Source of the DNA: Punica granatum
Lineage: Eukaryota > Streptophyta > Magnoliopsida > Myrtales > Lythraceae
DNA length: 64,000 nt
Direction: 5' to 3'
Assembly: GCF_007655135.1 (NCBI RefSeq)
Contig: NC_045132.1
Coordinates: forward strand, 14,322,001 to 14,386,000
Notes under the pieces: model-generated
What the model was told of the DNA's origin: nothing
Databases searched by the model: none
Seen by the model: only the letters and a program-made list of their open reading frames with translations
Part shown: positions 22,262-34,941 of the stretch, in pieces
Position numbering within the stretch: the stretch's first letter is position 1
Layout of the letters: each line of letters starts with the position of its first letter
Program-made: the position numbers and the translations under genes

Positions 22262-24423
22262 TTAAGCGGGCACCGGAACCTTGAGAGACTCGAGGATCTT
22301 GTCGTCCAACTCGAACTTCATGGGCTTCTTGTCGCGCCCGATCTTTACATACTCTTCGTACCGCTCCTTGAGATCTTCTGGGAGGTTTGTAGTCCCTTTC
22401 CACCCCAAAATGTCTTTTGCTGCTCTTGGCTCTGAGTAGAAGTGCTGCAGAAGGCCACAAATAGGAAATGTCGTACTGAGTTCCGAATACCAGGAGAAGA
22501 TAACAGGTCCAATGAACACACTTTTCGAATCAAAATAATTTTCATAAAAAAATGGAGTAGTTATCAGTTCCAAAGATGTGCTGTTACCATGTTACGGAAA
22601 GGGAATGCTTTCTTCGCATCGATCCCGAGCTCTTTCGGGTCGTAATGGACGATGTTGACTGGGAGACCTGCGGCTTGGGCGCATAACTTTGCCATTCCAT
22701 CTAAAGTCACAGCTCGGTCGCTCACGCAGTTAAAAATGTTGCTCGATGCAGCCCCTGGGTTCTCGACTGCCAGGGTGAGCATAGAGGAGAGGTCCCTAAC
22801 ATGAGCAATGTTCGTAAGTTGCATCCCTGACCCGGGGATGGGAACTGGCCTGTTTCGAACAATTCCTGCTCCATTTCAAACATTGCAGAATGAAATCAAA
22901 TAGTCAGTCCCTATCCGTCAGTTCATGGGATAAATAAAGAATTTCAGCCAGCCCCCGCAGAAAAATGTGCTTTTGATGTAATACGAAGGATTTGCTTGTT
23001 TGAGCTGGAGAAAACACCAACGAGAAGAGAAAACTGAATCGAAAACAAAATAGTCATCGAAACAAAACCGGTTGGACTCTGTTAGAAGCTTTAGCCAGAG
23101 GTTAGGACTTACGATCAAAGAACCACTCCTCACAGTCCTTGTTGTTGCCGGAACCGATCATGTACTGTGGTCGAAACACTGACCAGTTGCTAAATATCTC
23201 AGCCATGTACTTCTCTACTCCAACGTGACCGGCATCAGCCTTTACAGCATCCTGCAAAATTCAAGAAAACATGGTCCGGCTAAGTACAGATCAGAATACG
23301 TAATGAGGAATCGATAGTTCACGCCCGCCTAAACATACCCCTTCAACATGAGGTGGCTCGTCAGTCGGCTTATAGATCCCAGCGCTGCTGATGAACAAGA
23401 ACTGCTTCACTCCCGAACTCTTTGCCCAATCTGCCACCGGCCTAGATCATCACAACATCAACACATTATCATCTAATCGTGGACATGTTGCACGCAGGGA
23501 AGCATAACAGAGCTGAATCCTCTCTAATCACGGTTAATTGTTTCGCTAACTACTACTAATGAATCATGAAAGGATTTGTTCTGAACATATAATCGACTCC
23601 TGTTATGTACCCCGCTTCATCTACAATTTATTTTTCCCGTAACATTACTTGGAAGCTCATCAAACATCTAATGGTACTCTGGTATATAGCAGCAGTCAAC
23701 ATTAAAAAAAAGCTTATCGAATGAACAATACGAACTTCACAGCATCGAGATCTTTGCCGTTGTTGTCTAAAACCACATCAAAGGCTTCTCCTCCGACAAC
23801 GTTCCCTATGTCTGCTGGGTCTCCCCACACCGTCTTGCCTCCCGCACTCACGATTTCCTGCAGCATTAACTCCAACATTATTTTCTTGAAATTGTATCTG
23901 CACTTGCCAATCCTTCTCCCAGTAAAATTACGAAAATTGCGCAATTCTATTATTGTCACCAGAACTATATATTTTGAATTTTGAAACATACCGAGAATCG
24001 GCTGAAGGGGGGCTTCTTCATCTTGTCGGAGGTCTCTTCGTCGACGGTGAAAATGGTGACATCGTTCCCGGAGCCCAGAAGCTCCTTGGCAAAGTAGAAC
24101 CCGATCACAGCATGAGCCCCACTGTTGGTGTTGACGATCAGGACCTTCTTCTTCCCTGCAGCAGCGGCATTGACCGTGAAGGAAATATTACCAGAGCGAG
24201 CGCGGGAGCTCCGGAGTTGGGAAGCAACGGGGAAATGGGAGAAGAAGGAAGAGGAGGAGGAGGAAATGGAGAGGGAGGGGGAGGAAGGTGGTGAAGAGGA
24301 GAGGGAGAGGAGCTTATGGTAGGAAGGACGGAGCCTCGAGGAGAAGAGAAGAGAGGATGAGGAAGAAGAAGAAGAAGCAGAAGCAGAAGCAGAAGCAGAT
24401 GGAGAAGAAGAAAGAGTGGCCAT
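22262..24423 (-). CDS. CSP41A: Chloroplast stem-loop binding protein of 41 kDa a (CSP41a)
   Basis: Six exons join in frame to 418 aa: 24423-23992, 23857-23736, 23441-23339, 23251-23113, 22865-22588 and 22444-22262. All junctions are GT-AG and phase-consistent. CSP41a is an atypical short-chain dehydrogenase family RNA-binding endoribonuclease of the plastid that stabilises or processes chloroplast mRNAs with CSP41b. Residues 1-80 form a Ser-rich transit peptide with an [14 protein letters not shown] run from a microsatellite. A Rossmann start follows ([17 protein letters not shown], with the usual GxxGxxG altered), then [82 protein letters not shown] and the tail [20 protein letters not shown]. 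Length and order match the Arabidopsis protein. A G-box CACGTG lies upstream at 25247-25252. Confidence 0.96.
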
Positions 24424-25919
24424 TGGAGACTCTGCTCTGCTTTCTGCTCCTCTCTTTTCTCGTCCAACTGTTTTGGATGCTGTCACTATTTTTATCATTC
24501 CTACAGCCCTTTTTGGGGTTAATTTCAATTCCGTCCTTACATTTTTTCATGTTCCTCAATGAGGCCCCTGTAGTTTCAATTGCAACGATGCACCCCCTAT
24601 TGTTTAGGGAGAAATTGAATCTGAAAGCTTGTCTTTATTCTCCCTGTGGAACTCTCAAGCATACGAGGATAATCGGCATTGTCGTGAAGATGCTTTGAAT
24701 TCCTTGCATGGGAAACTATAACTTTATTGAAAGTTTTTTTTTTGTTTGGCTAACTATTGGAAGTGTTTTTGCTCAGAAGTCGTGTTCATCTTATTAACCT
24801 TGTTCGACGCGCCATCATGTCTTTCCCGCCCTTGCAAGTCTTTGGCCCTAGCATCGCCAATCATTTCATACTCGTGACTTATATGTCTAATTAGATTTCT
24901 CTTGTCTCTCTCACCCGCAATATATAACTTGACACAATTTTTTTCTCCAATTATTCAATTAGGAATTAGTGTTATTACTTTTTTCAAACTTCTCTGATGG
25001 AATACGCATGTTTGATTGACCAAATTTTTTAGCTGCTATAACAGATCAATAAGAGAAGGAACAATCCTCATTGTATATGTTTATAAGGAAATACAATATT
25101 TTTTTCTCCAACCGCATCCCGTATAGCGTAGTCCAACCACCAAGAATTGTACCAGATCTTCCCCATTCTCCAAAGATCTTGGGGAACTTGAGGAAGTAGA
25201 CTTATCAAAAAAAAAAAAAAGAGAGAGAGAATAAGGAGGTAGAAGACACGTGATAAAATGTTGCCCCTTCGATTTAGTGACCCAATTTTTATGGGATTAC
25301 CATAGGGAAAATCTAATCCAATAGAAAACAAATCAGATATTAGATTTTGCCAAAGAGAACAGTTTTGTGTAAACTTGCATTACCAATGTAAGATTGTAAT
25401 AGGTTTTTTTTTTTGTCATAAAGGAGGTTCATTGGCATAATATAAGAATTAAAAATAAATTGAACTAGAAGGATATATAAATCTCACCGGTGATGATTGA
25501 ACTCAGAATATTTTGGTTTTGAGTCTGTATCTTGTGACACTACACTAAAATCCCCTCCTGTAATCGTAACAGTTGAATATTGAAGTAGCAGGAAGTATAA
25601 TGAGGCAAGATTCTATATATATCCATATATAGTATATTAAAAACGATACATTGAGAAGTGGCACGTACGATGGAGAAAACTTCTCATCACGTGACATTTC
25701 GTGTGACCACTAATAACAACGTGACAAATGATGCAATGTTTTGATGCCACCTTATTTCTCCAAACCGAAATGAGTTGCATAATTGAAGACGTAAAGACTA
25801 ATTTTTAATGAGCTATTAAATTGATGCATCGAGTCACTATAATTTCTTTCTTTTTCTGTAAAACATTACAAATGTGATTAAATGATGATATGACTGCTTT
25901 ATGATCATTGATTGTTCAA
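24424..25919. other. CSP41A upstream region and intergenic DNA
   Basis: About 100 bp of leader-like sequence precedes the CSP41A start. The G-box CACGTG at 25247-25252, some 820 bp upstream, is a plausible light-response site but its use is inference. The rest is AT-rich. A minus-strand SINE-like stretch (GATTGAACTCAGAATATTTT then ACACTACAC) occurs at 25,480-25,560. Confidence 0.4.
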
Positions 25920-26115
25920 TGCAGGTTTTGTCCCTCGAACAAAGGCATCAGTCCCCTCGTGAACATATTCACTGACAAGTTTTATGGTCCTTGGGCTACA
26001 TGAGGTCAGATCCCTAACGAGACATTGGAGATGTGGTTTGAAATGGAAGGCATATATGATTATTATATATGGATAGGTTTTAACTTGCAGGGTTATCGGT
26101 TCACTCTAACATGAA
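25920..26115 (+). pseudogene. Fragment of a plant DNA transposase (Ptta/EnSpm-like)
   Basis: The plus strand reads a run including NKGISPLVNIFTDKFYGPW, a stop, then GQIPNETLEMWFEMEGIYDY. This resembles the conserved GPW-x-W ... WF block of plant Ptta/En/Spm transposases. The in-frame TGA and the lack of further similarity mark it as a remnant. Family assignment is from memory of the motif only. Confidence 0.35.
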
Positions 26116-26394
26116 AATTTCCACTGCCTTTTCATAGAATCATGTCTACTGGGAGCCAAAAAACAAAGATCACATGTAGCATGCCTTCAATGGGAGAGGA
26201 TCAAAGCGTATGCGGCAGATTACAACCAACTACTTCTTTAATGAATAGCTGACTTCTCTACTCAATTATGCCTGACTTCTCCTTCCAACCATATCAGCTT
26301 ATTCCGGCCTTCACGTGTTGGGATGCACATGTAGGCCTCTTATTCTCAGACTTCTTCCTCTCGGGCTTATGGAGCTTGGGCTTCTCTCAATCAT

Positions 26395-27300
26395 AATTCT
26401 CCATGTACGCAGCAGAGATTGCCTTAGCATCAAAACTGTCCGAGCCACGATAAGGAACCTGATTTTTTAATTTACCTGTACTTTTGGTGGCATGAATATT
26501 GGCTCCGGTGTTGGGGTGCCATTCCTCATCAGCCGAGTCAGATATATTGAGAGCAGCCAAAGCTTGAGGAGCATCAATAGATTGATGGCTATTCTCGAAC
26601 CTATGGTAGCATCACAATGCAGTATATTCGTGCCGCTTGCAAATCTGACATGTAGGAATCCACGACTTGTTTGAACCAGATTGATTCTGTCCGGTCTGAT
26701 CCTTGTTCTGATACTGCGGAGGGCGTCCTCCACGATTGAATGAGTTCCTGCCTCGAGGGGTGCCTCGACCTCTACTGGAATTTCAATTTCCCATTGTGTT
26801 TTTACTGCAAAAGCGACAGAATGAGCTGGAAGGACTGCACTGACGAACTTCTTGTTCCTCAGCTCATAGCTTTGGAGCTGACCAACAACATTAGCATAGG
26901 ATGGGCTGGGAGGACGGAGCATTGTCATCTTTATGGACTCGTACTTATCCCCAAGTCCTTCCAGCAATCTGAAAACCTTATTAATCTCTGAAATAGGTTT
27001 TCTAATAGCACATAACTGATGGCAAATTAACTCAAAAGCACGAAGGTATTACAGCAGGGATTTGTCTCCTTTTTTGACATGATGAAGTTGAGTAAGCAAG
27101 TCGAATTCACGAGCGACAGAATTCTGAGCAAGGTGCTCAGTTAAAGCTTCCATACCTGCGCAGTGGTATGGAGGCCCTAGTACCCCTTCAGACAACGTCC
27201 CCACGAGCCACAACTCAACGAGGCAATCTGTGCGAACCTAGGATGAAAATTTTGGACTAGGAGTAGCAGCGCTCTTCTTGACCCCGGAATTGTTTCCCAT
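26395..27300 (-). pseudogene. Ty1/copia gag-protease relic
   Basis: From ATG 27300 the minus strand reads gag-like sequence: LTEHLAQNSVAREFDLLTQL, YLRAFELICHQLCAI, FRLLEGLGDKYESIKMTML, then a zinc-knuckle-like CQICKR segment (next frame) and FENSHQSIDAPQALAALNI, EEWHPNTGANIHATKSTG typical of the copia protease start. Frame changes and stops occur near 27,240, 27,040 and 26,650. This is a different copia lineage from the one at 8.1-8.7 kb (UBN2 gag with CCHC plus a protease region, versus the LLYVKN gag). Confidence 0.75.
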
Positions 27301-28499
27301 AACGGTTTCTCCATTGCAAGGTGAAAACAAAAGTTCTAAGCCTTTAACATGGTAGCAATACAACAAGAAAAAAAACTATATTTTAGGGTTCTTTAATGAA
27401 CTCTCTCTTTATCTGATAAGAGAAACATGGGGTGACGCCACTAATTTCAACTCTGACAGACGAGAAATCATTTAAAGAAAGGAAATTTCAACTGCCTGAC
27501 AGAACTTTTCCAATGTTGGAGTGATCAATTGATGAGACTATGAACTACTTTCGTCAAACTAAGAGATCCCCTAGACATTCCGACTGCCATAAAAACAATT
27601 ATAATCATCCTTTTTATCAAGTAAACCTAAGTAACCAACTAGCTATAATCTCAATAATTTTCATGGAAATTGGTGGTGAGTGCTTTCGTTTTTCAGTCGA
27701 AGTTCGTATATATAACGGGAATCAATATCATTGATTACATGAGAGCTGCATTAGTTCTACTTGTTGAAAAAGAGACATTGATTTCATTGTAAATCAATGC
27801 GGACTGACTGAAACATTTTCGTCCGAATGAGTGCAACTTACACCATATTGCCATGGACACTAATTTTTGTGTCTCGAGTATAGACACAAATTTTCAGTGG
27901 AACCTCGTTGTCCCGCCAAATCCCATACTTAGAACATAAAGATTTGCGTCCACAACAGCATGAAGTAAACTCCTCTCATTGTTGGACTGAAAACGCTTCA
28001 ACCGATCCGTATACGATGAAATCATAATTTCCTTCTTTAACAGCTCAACCAAATGCATCGCTCATGTAAATCCATGCCTTAATGCTGCTTCCTGCAATAT
28101 ATCGAGTGCTCCGGCAAAGATGAGAAGTGCTCACCAATACAACTTTCTCTCCACTTTTCACTCTCTTCTATTTCTAGCTCTCCCACTCCTCTCTCCATCT
28201 CACGGTTACTCCTTCCTCTCTCCTCTCATTACAATTTCCAATATCACATTATTTTTTTCTCAAACCTTTACACTTTGTTTGGACTTAAAATTTTGAAACT
28301 TAAAATTAAATACTAAAAAATTAAACGCTTAATAAAATAAATGCTTAATTGATTGAATCAAAATTGTTTGGTAAAATAAGCGGTCAGAATTTAAGATCTT
28401 TGATAGTATATTATTTAGAAGTCCAATATTTTATTTATTTGTACTTTGACTCCCTTCTATTATTTAAAAAAACAAATAAAAAAGAGATCAAATTTGCGA

Positions 28500-28835
28500 T
28501 ATCATCTGAGGAAGGGGGCGGTGGTGGCTCATCGGCTAGCCACCACCGCTATAGACAAGGTCGCCGGCAAGCATAGAGCCTACCGATGACCTCGTTAGGG
28601 GCCACCACCACCCGTATATCCTCCTCCCCCCTCTCTCTCTGAAGCCGGCCACCACTGCCGAGAGTTTTTCAAATCTCCTCCCTCTCTCTCGTGGTGGCCG
28701 GCGATTGGGCCAACACCACTTGGAATCGATGGTGGCAAGGTGAGGGGGCACTGAGTAGCCTCTCCCCTCTCTCTCTCTATCGGTCTGGGCGCACAGGGGT
28801 GGATTAATTTGAAAACAAAGGAAAATTTTGAGGGC
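28500..28835. repeat. GC-rich island in AT-rich DNA, possible core of a long-TIR element
   Basis: An abrupt GC-rich block contains inverted GGTGGTGGC/GCCACCACC motifs (for example GGTGGTGGCTCATCGG and GCTAGCCACCACC) and CTCTCTCTC tracts. Composition and motif style resemble the cores of the elements at 12.3, 14.2 and 62.2 kb, but I could not find clear flanking inverted arms here. Confidence 0.35.
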
Positions 28836-29246
28836 ACCGGTATAATAAATGAAGAAAAGCCCCCTGCTTAGCTAATTGGTAAAAAATAATGATTAAGTTC
28901 AACACTTATTTTGTGTTATCGAGCACATGCTAACATTTCTCTGTAATTTATATATTTTTTTCTTAATTAAAGAAAGAGTTAGATGCTACTTGGGAGAGTT
29001 TTAATTACCAAAAATTAAAATTAAAAAATTAAAAAGAAAATTAAGAGAACGGATGCCCAGTTGGCTTTATTTGGGAATGGAATAGAGTTTAACTTCACTT
29101 CGTTCCAATTATAAATAATTGCATTTATTTGGAGTTGTAACGATTGTGTTGTTGAATTATGGGAAAAAGTAATGAATAGTTGAGATAAAATAATAATTAT
29201 ATTGTTGAATTGTAAAAAATTAATGAATAGTTGAGAGAATTTAATG

Positions 29247-29486
29247 GCTTGTTTGGTTTCAAAGTGTGATTTTAAAATTACATTTTAACTTAATTCTACC
29301 AATAATAAAACAAAATAGCTCATACAAAGTCAAAGGGTGAGCCCCATTTATACCACTCTTTTTTCCACAACAAAACAAAATAACTCATACAAAGTCAAAT
29401 GGTAAACCCCATACATAATCATTTATACCACTCTTTTTTAAAATTAAAATCTGATTTAAAATCCTACTTTAAAACCAAACGTGGCA
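29247..29486. mobile_element. MITE, same family as 5.7 kb
   Basis: The ends CTTGTTTGGTTTCAAAGTG and ACTTTAAAACCAAACGTGG are inverted. The interior has CATACAAAGTCAAA twice and TACCACTCTTTTTT motifs that match, in inverted order, the element at 5,700-5,928. Confidence 0.65.
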
Positions 29487-29490
29487 TAAG

Positions 29491-29792
29491 AATGTGTTTG
29501 GTTTTAAAGTTAAGTTGAGTTGAGTTTTGATTTTTATTGGTTTGTAATGATTGTGTTATTGAATTATGAGAAAAATATGAAAAAAAAAAAAATAGTTGAG
29601 AGAAAGTAATGATTGCGCCATTGAATTGTAGAAAAAGTAATGAATAGTTGAGAAAATTTAGTATTAAAAATTAAATTGAACAATTAAAAAATGAAGAAAA
29701 AGAAAAATATAATAATTGTATTGTTGAATTGAAGATAAACAGAGTTGAGTGGAATTAAGTTTAAAAAAAATTTTGAATGCAAACAACGCCTA
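29491..29792. mobile_element. MITE with GTGTTTGGTTTTAAAG / GCAAACAACGCC termini
   Basis: The left part carries AAGTTAAGTTGAGTTGAG and the right part CAGAGTTGAGTGGAATTAAG with inverted tips. Internal repeats of AATGATTG and TGAATAGTTGAGA are shared with 13.1-13.25 kb and with the partial copy at about 29,070-29,245. Confidence 0.5.
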
Positions 29793-29884
29793 AGTAATTC
29801 GGCTGCTGGGAAATATAATTCTCACACCGCCTCTGTTGAAGGAAGATTTGGGATAGAGTCAGATTGTGAGAAAAATATGGAGCA

Positions 29885-30118
29885 AGCAGATAGCCGATTA
29901 GCATGTGGTGTGTATTTACTATATTATCCTTTAATCCAATAGCCTTTTCTAAATAAAATTAAAAAATTAGACCAGAACTTTTGTTCACCCTTTTTATGGA
30001 GCAAAAGCGGAAGCCGATTAGTATGTGGTGTGTATTTACCATATTATCCTTTAATCCAATAGCCTTTGAAAAAAAATAAAAAATTAGACCAGAACTTTTT
30101 TGTTCACCCTTTTTTAGT
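29885..30118. repeat. Tandem duplication, about 120-bp period
   Basis: A unit containing GCCGATTAGCATGTGGTGTG, ATATTATCCTTTAATCCAAT and ATTAGACCAGAACTTTTGTT is repeated once. The copies start near 29,893 and 30,013, with a few substitutions and differing poly-A lengths. The duplication is recent-looking and non-coding. Confidence 0.85.
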
Positions 30119-30581
30119 AGTATATATGTGTATATATTATTAATTTTGTTTTAAGTGTTTAATTAACTATTCTCTGTTGTTTAACTTCCAACTTTTAGCT
30201 AATATACTGATCAAAAAAACTTTTAGCTAATGTATGTATTTGGAAATTTGGAATCGATAATGTTCTATTAATAAAATATTTTAAAACGCAAATAGAAATA
30301 AAAACGCCTATCATTTTAAACTTCTGAAAGAGATTAATTCGTGTAATTTCCTAACAATTCCAAAGCGAGTTAAAGAATGAAATTGTAAATAAACCCATAC
30401 AAAGAGATTTGGCTGTACGGTATACAGTATACATAAGTTTGTATGTATTTGTCTCCTTTCTTTTCCACAATGGAACAACAAAAACAGAGAGGGGGAGAGA
30501 GATAAGCCTTCCATATTATTCAAGAGGACACATAGCAAAACAATCCTTTCCCTGCAGAGGTGAAACGTATTTAAAAATAAA

Positions 30582-30612
<31 letters not shown>

Positions 30613-30938
30613 GAGAGAATGAGAGAATGAGAACTTGCAAGGGTTTAAGAGGAAAATCTGTCATGTACTTATTGAAGGCTATAAACTGTCCAGGCCAATG
30701 AATGCTTCAGGGGTAGAAACTAAAGCTAAAACTTAAGCATAACATTGGTGATGATGATGTACAATACTATATCCTGTGTTTGATGATGTGCAATACTATA
30801 TAAAGAGGAAAAAGGTTAAACGATACTTATACGGAATTATCGCTTTAATCTTCCAGCAATTTGTATCTTACTGACAAAATAATGCCCATTATGTACATGG
30901 AGAAGAGGTTCCAGATATTGTGGACTCAGTATAACTTA

Positions 30939-31734
30939 CTATTTGCCATTGCTATTGGTGTCTCTCTCCATAAATCGGAAGCCCATTATGTACCGATATT
31001 CTCCTGTACCGAGGCAACGCGAGCAGTAGTCAAGACCACTTCCGCCGCACCTTCTGCACCTGCATATGAATCATCAGCCTGATCTTAGCTTAACTTTGGT
31101 CAAAGAGATATTTTCCACCTCAGAAATTAAACAAAGGACTTGGTAACTTACCATTTCGGCCATGCGCCTTTTGGCAGCATTGCCAAGTGAATATAATTTG
31201 TCCTGCCTGTCGACGGAGATATGATACTACTATCGCTTACTAATGGAAAATGAAACCTTGTAGAAGAAAAGTTCCCTTGAAAGAAGCTAGTACTGTGTGA
31301 CAAAAACTACTTTCTGAAGTTCAAAGGAAAGACCTCTTCCATTACAGGGGTGGCAGTCAATCCTTCCACTGCCTTTACATACGACACAAGGTGGATCCAG
31401 CCTCATTCTAGCTTCTTTACGCACGTTAGACTGTAAGAGGCAAACAGATGTAGCGACCAAGATTAAATAACAAAAGCATAGACACGTAGAAGGGACAGGA
31501 ATACATGGGATCGAAATAATTAAAGCACTCGAGTAATCAAGAAGCAATAAGCTTCTTGATTCCAATCGAAAAGGAAACTCAACATGCCTCAGTTCGCACG
31601 ATCCAAGATGGCTTGGAGAAAGAGAGCTCTGGCCTCCTAGGTATTATAGGTTCTCTAGGAGGAATACCACCATTATGAGAATTCTGAGTTTCTAATCTGG
31701 AGGGAGGAAGAAAAGCTGGTGCCCTTGTTGCCAT
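30939..31734 (-). CDS. DnaJ-type CxxCxGxG zinc-finger protein, J-domain-less
   Basis: Four exons join in frame to 139 aa: 31734-31588, 31430-31334, 31206-31152 and 31059-30939. The protein has four CxxCxGxG motifs (CVVCKGSG, CHPCNGRG, CRRCGGSG, CSRCLGTG), a complete DnaJ-type zinc-finger set binding two zinc ions, but no J domain. Plant proteins of this type (BSD2- or LQY1-like) often act as plastid assembly chaperones. Location cannot be fixed: the N-terminus MATRAPAFLPPSRLETQ is a poor, Ser-poor transit peptide. Introns 2 and 3 are GT-AG. The first coding intron fits only as GC-AG (GAG|GCATGT at 31588/31587), keeping the frame TE|SN. An upstream leader intron (about 32,446-31,751) is likely, because the reading frame upstream meets a stop before any ATG. 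Confidence 0.85.
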
Positions 31735-32799
31735 GTCCTTCAAAACCCAACTGCCGCAAATTTTCACAAAGATGGCAAATTAATGCAGGGTATGCATCAT
31801 GCAATGACATACATAACATCAGTGTTGCAGAAAAGTCTAGTTAATTTCGAAGAATTCGTTGACAGGACATCCTAGTCTTCCGTTATCCTTCATTTCAGTA
31901 ACCACTAAGACTTATGAATCATGTATTGTATTGTACTCCAGGAGACTTCTTTTTTCAATGGAAGGAAAGATGAACTATGCCTGTTCTTTTCACAGAAAAT
32001 GGAACCCAAATACGGATATTTCTCGTCTTGCGTGTCGCATTAAACTTATAGCAAGTACCTTCGCTCCCTACTCCCACCCTTATCCTCCAATCCCAAACAA
32101 ACCATTACTCTAAAGTTCTTGATTGCAAGGAATTGTACCTTTCTCACTGCTACATATACAAAACGATAACCAGAACCAGAAGAAAGCGAATAATCAAAAA
32201 TTCGCTAACAATTCGTAATCATATAATCAGTCGGCGTGGCTTGAAGAAACCGATATCATTCAAAACAATTTTAAAGAACCATTATGTTGTAAAATAGAAC
32301 ATCAAAGCAGAGTTTCATAGGCTGTCCCCGTGAATAAAACAACAAGAAGACAGCACATCTCTCACCTGCTTCGACCATCAGGTAAACCATTGACGAATCT
32401 ATCAATCTACTCAAGGTCAAAAATTAAAACAGAGAAGAAAGGATACCGAGGTTGAGAACTGTCACCTCTATCAGTAGGCTCAGAGCCTGCGTGGCTGGGC
32501 TGGCCGGAGCAGCCGAGGCTGGGGGTGGCTTATCGGCAGCCAACTAGCAACGATGGAGGGTGAGCGGCTAAACAGAGAAGCTTCAGAAGGTTGAGGACAC
32601 AGGACTTGCCCGGATTGAGAAGAAGAAAGAAAGCCCACTTGAAGAGAGAGAATGGGCTGTCAAAAGCAATTTCTAGCATGACTCTGACACCGAGTCTCTT
32701 CCCGTGGGATCTCCTCACCAAGATATCGAAAGGCAAAAACTTTTTTAATTCATTTTTTAACTATTTAAATCTTCAGGTTTCTCGGGGATGGGTTGTTAT

Positions 32800-33705
32800 T
32801 TAGAGGTGTTCGGGTCCAGGTATCCTATTTTTTTCACAATAATCGGACCCTACCTATAAGGGATAGGTTCTAAGATTTTATTATCAAATCCTATCATGTT
32901 GAATTCTGGAATCGAAAACAACTCGAAACCTATATTATATGACAGGTTCCGAATATCCTTTTTATAATTTGTAATTTTTTTTTCCTCGCTAACAAGCCAG
33001 GAGTGATAATTAAATCGAAGAACCAGACGCCAGAAAATGAAAACCAACAAAAAACGAAACTTCACCTTGGCACAAAGAGAGAGAAAAGATGGGGACGGCA
33101 ATGCCAACTAGTGGGCAGTGGCTACTGGTTAGAGAGAAGATGGGGACAGCAGTTAGAGAGATGATGGAGACGGCGACGCCAAGCCAACTAGTAGGCAACG
33201 GCAACTGGTTAAAGAGAAGGTGGATACGGCGACGTCAATCCAACTAGCAGGCAGTGGCAAGGTTTGGAGTTCATATTAGAAATCGAGAAGGAGAAGGAGA
33301 AAGGGGGAAATCGAGAATGGAGAAGATGGAGACGGCAAAGCTAATCCAAATAGTAGGCAGCGACTAGGTTTAGAGCTCAAAAGAAATCGGGAATGGAGAA
33401 AGATAAGGAGAAAGGGGGAAATTAGGAATGTCTCAGACAGAGAGAAGAGAATGATAGGGTGGGTTACTTACTGGTTTGGTTAGGTTTTGTTTCAGTTCAG
33501 TATTATTATTTTTAATTAGTGATCTTGGTCCGAGTATCTGTTCCGGTTTCGGTTCTGGGTACTTTATATGCAATATCCGTAATCGAAACCAGATTTTAAT
33601 ATCCGAATCTTACCCTATTTTCAATATGAGTTATCCGGACCACACCCTAACAGATAGGTTTCGACCGGTTCCGGGTATACCCCGTATCCGTGCACACTCC
33701 TAGTC
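32800..33705. mobile_element. Putative non-autonomous element with a degenerate minisatellite core
   Basis: The left end TTTAGAGGTGTTCGGGTCCA and the right end CGTATCCGTGCACACTCCTA are loosely inverted, and GGTTC/ATATCCG/GAAACC motifs recur on both sides, as in widespread plant repeats with GTGTTCGG-type ends. The middle (33,080-33,440) has repeated blocks of GATGGGGACGGC, CCAACTAGTAGGCA and GAGAAGGAGAAAGGGGGAAA. No transposase is present and the boundaries are approximate. Confidence 0.4.
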
Positions 33706-34941
33706 TCATTAAGAGAGGGGGTCGACCCATTCCCTTTCTCCTTCCCCATTTCGTCTCAATGTCGACCTTTTCTTTTTATTTATTTATTTATTTAAGAATT
33801 AGGAAAAATTATACAATTAATCCTCTAAATTTGATTACTTTTCTGTTTTAATTTTTTTCTATTTTTTTATCGTTTACGTCATATACCTTTGAATACTTTT
33901 TTGTTTCAATTCTTTTCATTTTCTTGTTTCAATTTCGTCCAATATTTTTTTGTTTAGATCGTTTCATCAAAATAATTATTAAGAAAAAATTAATTTTGGT
34001 CCTCAAACTTTTTATGCTATTCTTTTGTCCTAATTCTTTTTTGTTTGTCAAATATTGTCTCAAAGTTAAACTTCTTACCAACATGACATATCTTGAAATA
34101 AAAATTACTTTTTCATTATTTTTAGTCCTCCAAAAACAAATACCTTTTTAAAATTAATAATTAAAATAATAGCGTGAAGCATATAAATCTACTCAAAGCT
34201 TGATGATTAAGTAACATCAACTCGAGTTGTGCTAAATGTTAAATGAAGGAAGATAACTTGAGAAGGAGAGAGTAGATGGTAGGGGACGATGCCTCAACTC
34301 GAGACGATAGCTTGTAAGTTTTGTGTCTCCTCTCGGTATATGGAATGGTCCACTGGGGAGAAGGATAGTTGCGACTGGGTTCCTGTTAAGAGAATGCACT
34401 ACTTGCTCATTATTCCTAGGTAAAAATGGCTTTTCGCGTCAAAGAGTTCAGCGCCACACACGACATGCACTACAAGAACCAGAGAGAAGACAAGGTTATG
34501 TGTCATCCTTCGGATGGGAAAGCATGGAAGGATTTTGATCATGCTTATCTAGAGTTTGAAGCAAAACCCAAAAATGTGAGGCTTGGTCTTTGTTCGAACG
34601 AGTCCATCCCTTTCAGTCAATTGGAAGCCCTTATTTACACTGGTCTGTTATTGTCACCCTCTATAACTTGCCACCTCAGATGTGCATGACGCCCCCTTAC
34701 ATGTTCCTTACTAGCATTATTTTTGGACCCAAGAATCTGAAAACTAACATAGATGTGTACCCGCAACCTTTTATCGATTAGCTAAAGTTGTTATGGGATG
34801 CCGGTGAGGAGACTTACGATATATCCAGAAAAAGATATTTCATTATGAGAGCAGCGTTGATGTGAACTGTTAGCGACCCAACATAGTATGTTATCTGGCT
34901 GGATGACAGCAGAAAAATTGATTTGTCCCTATTGCACGGAT

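Noticed and set aside
23953..24698. Plus-strand ORFs rich in Glu/Gly/Arg (113 and 136 aa)
   Set aside because: They are antisense to the Ser-rich transit-peptide exon of CSP41A and simply mirror its TCT/TCC repeats.
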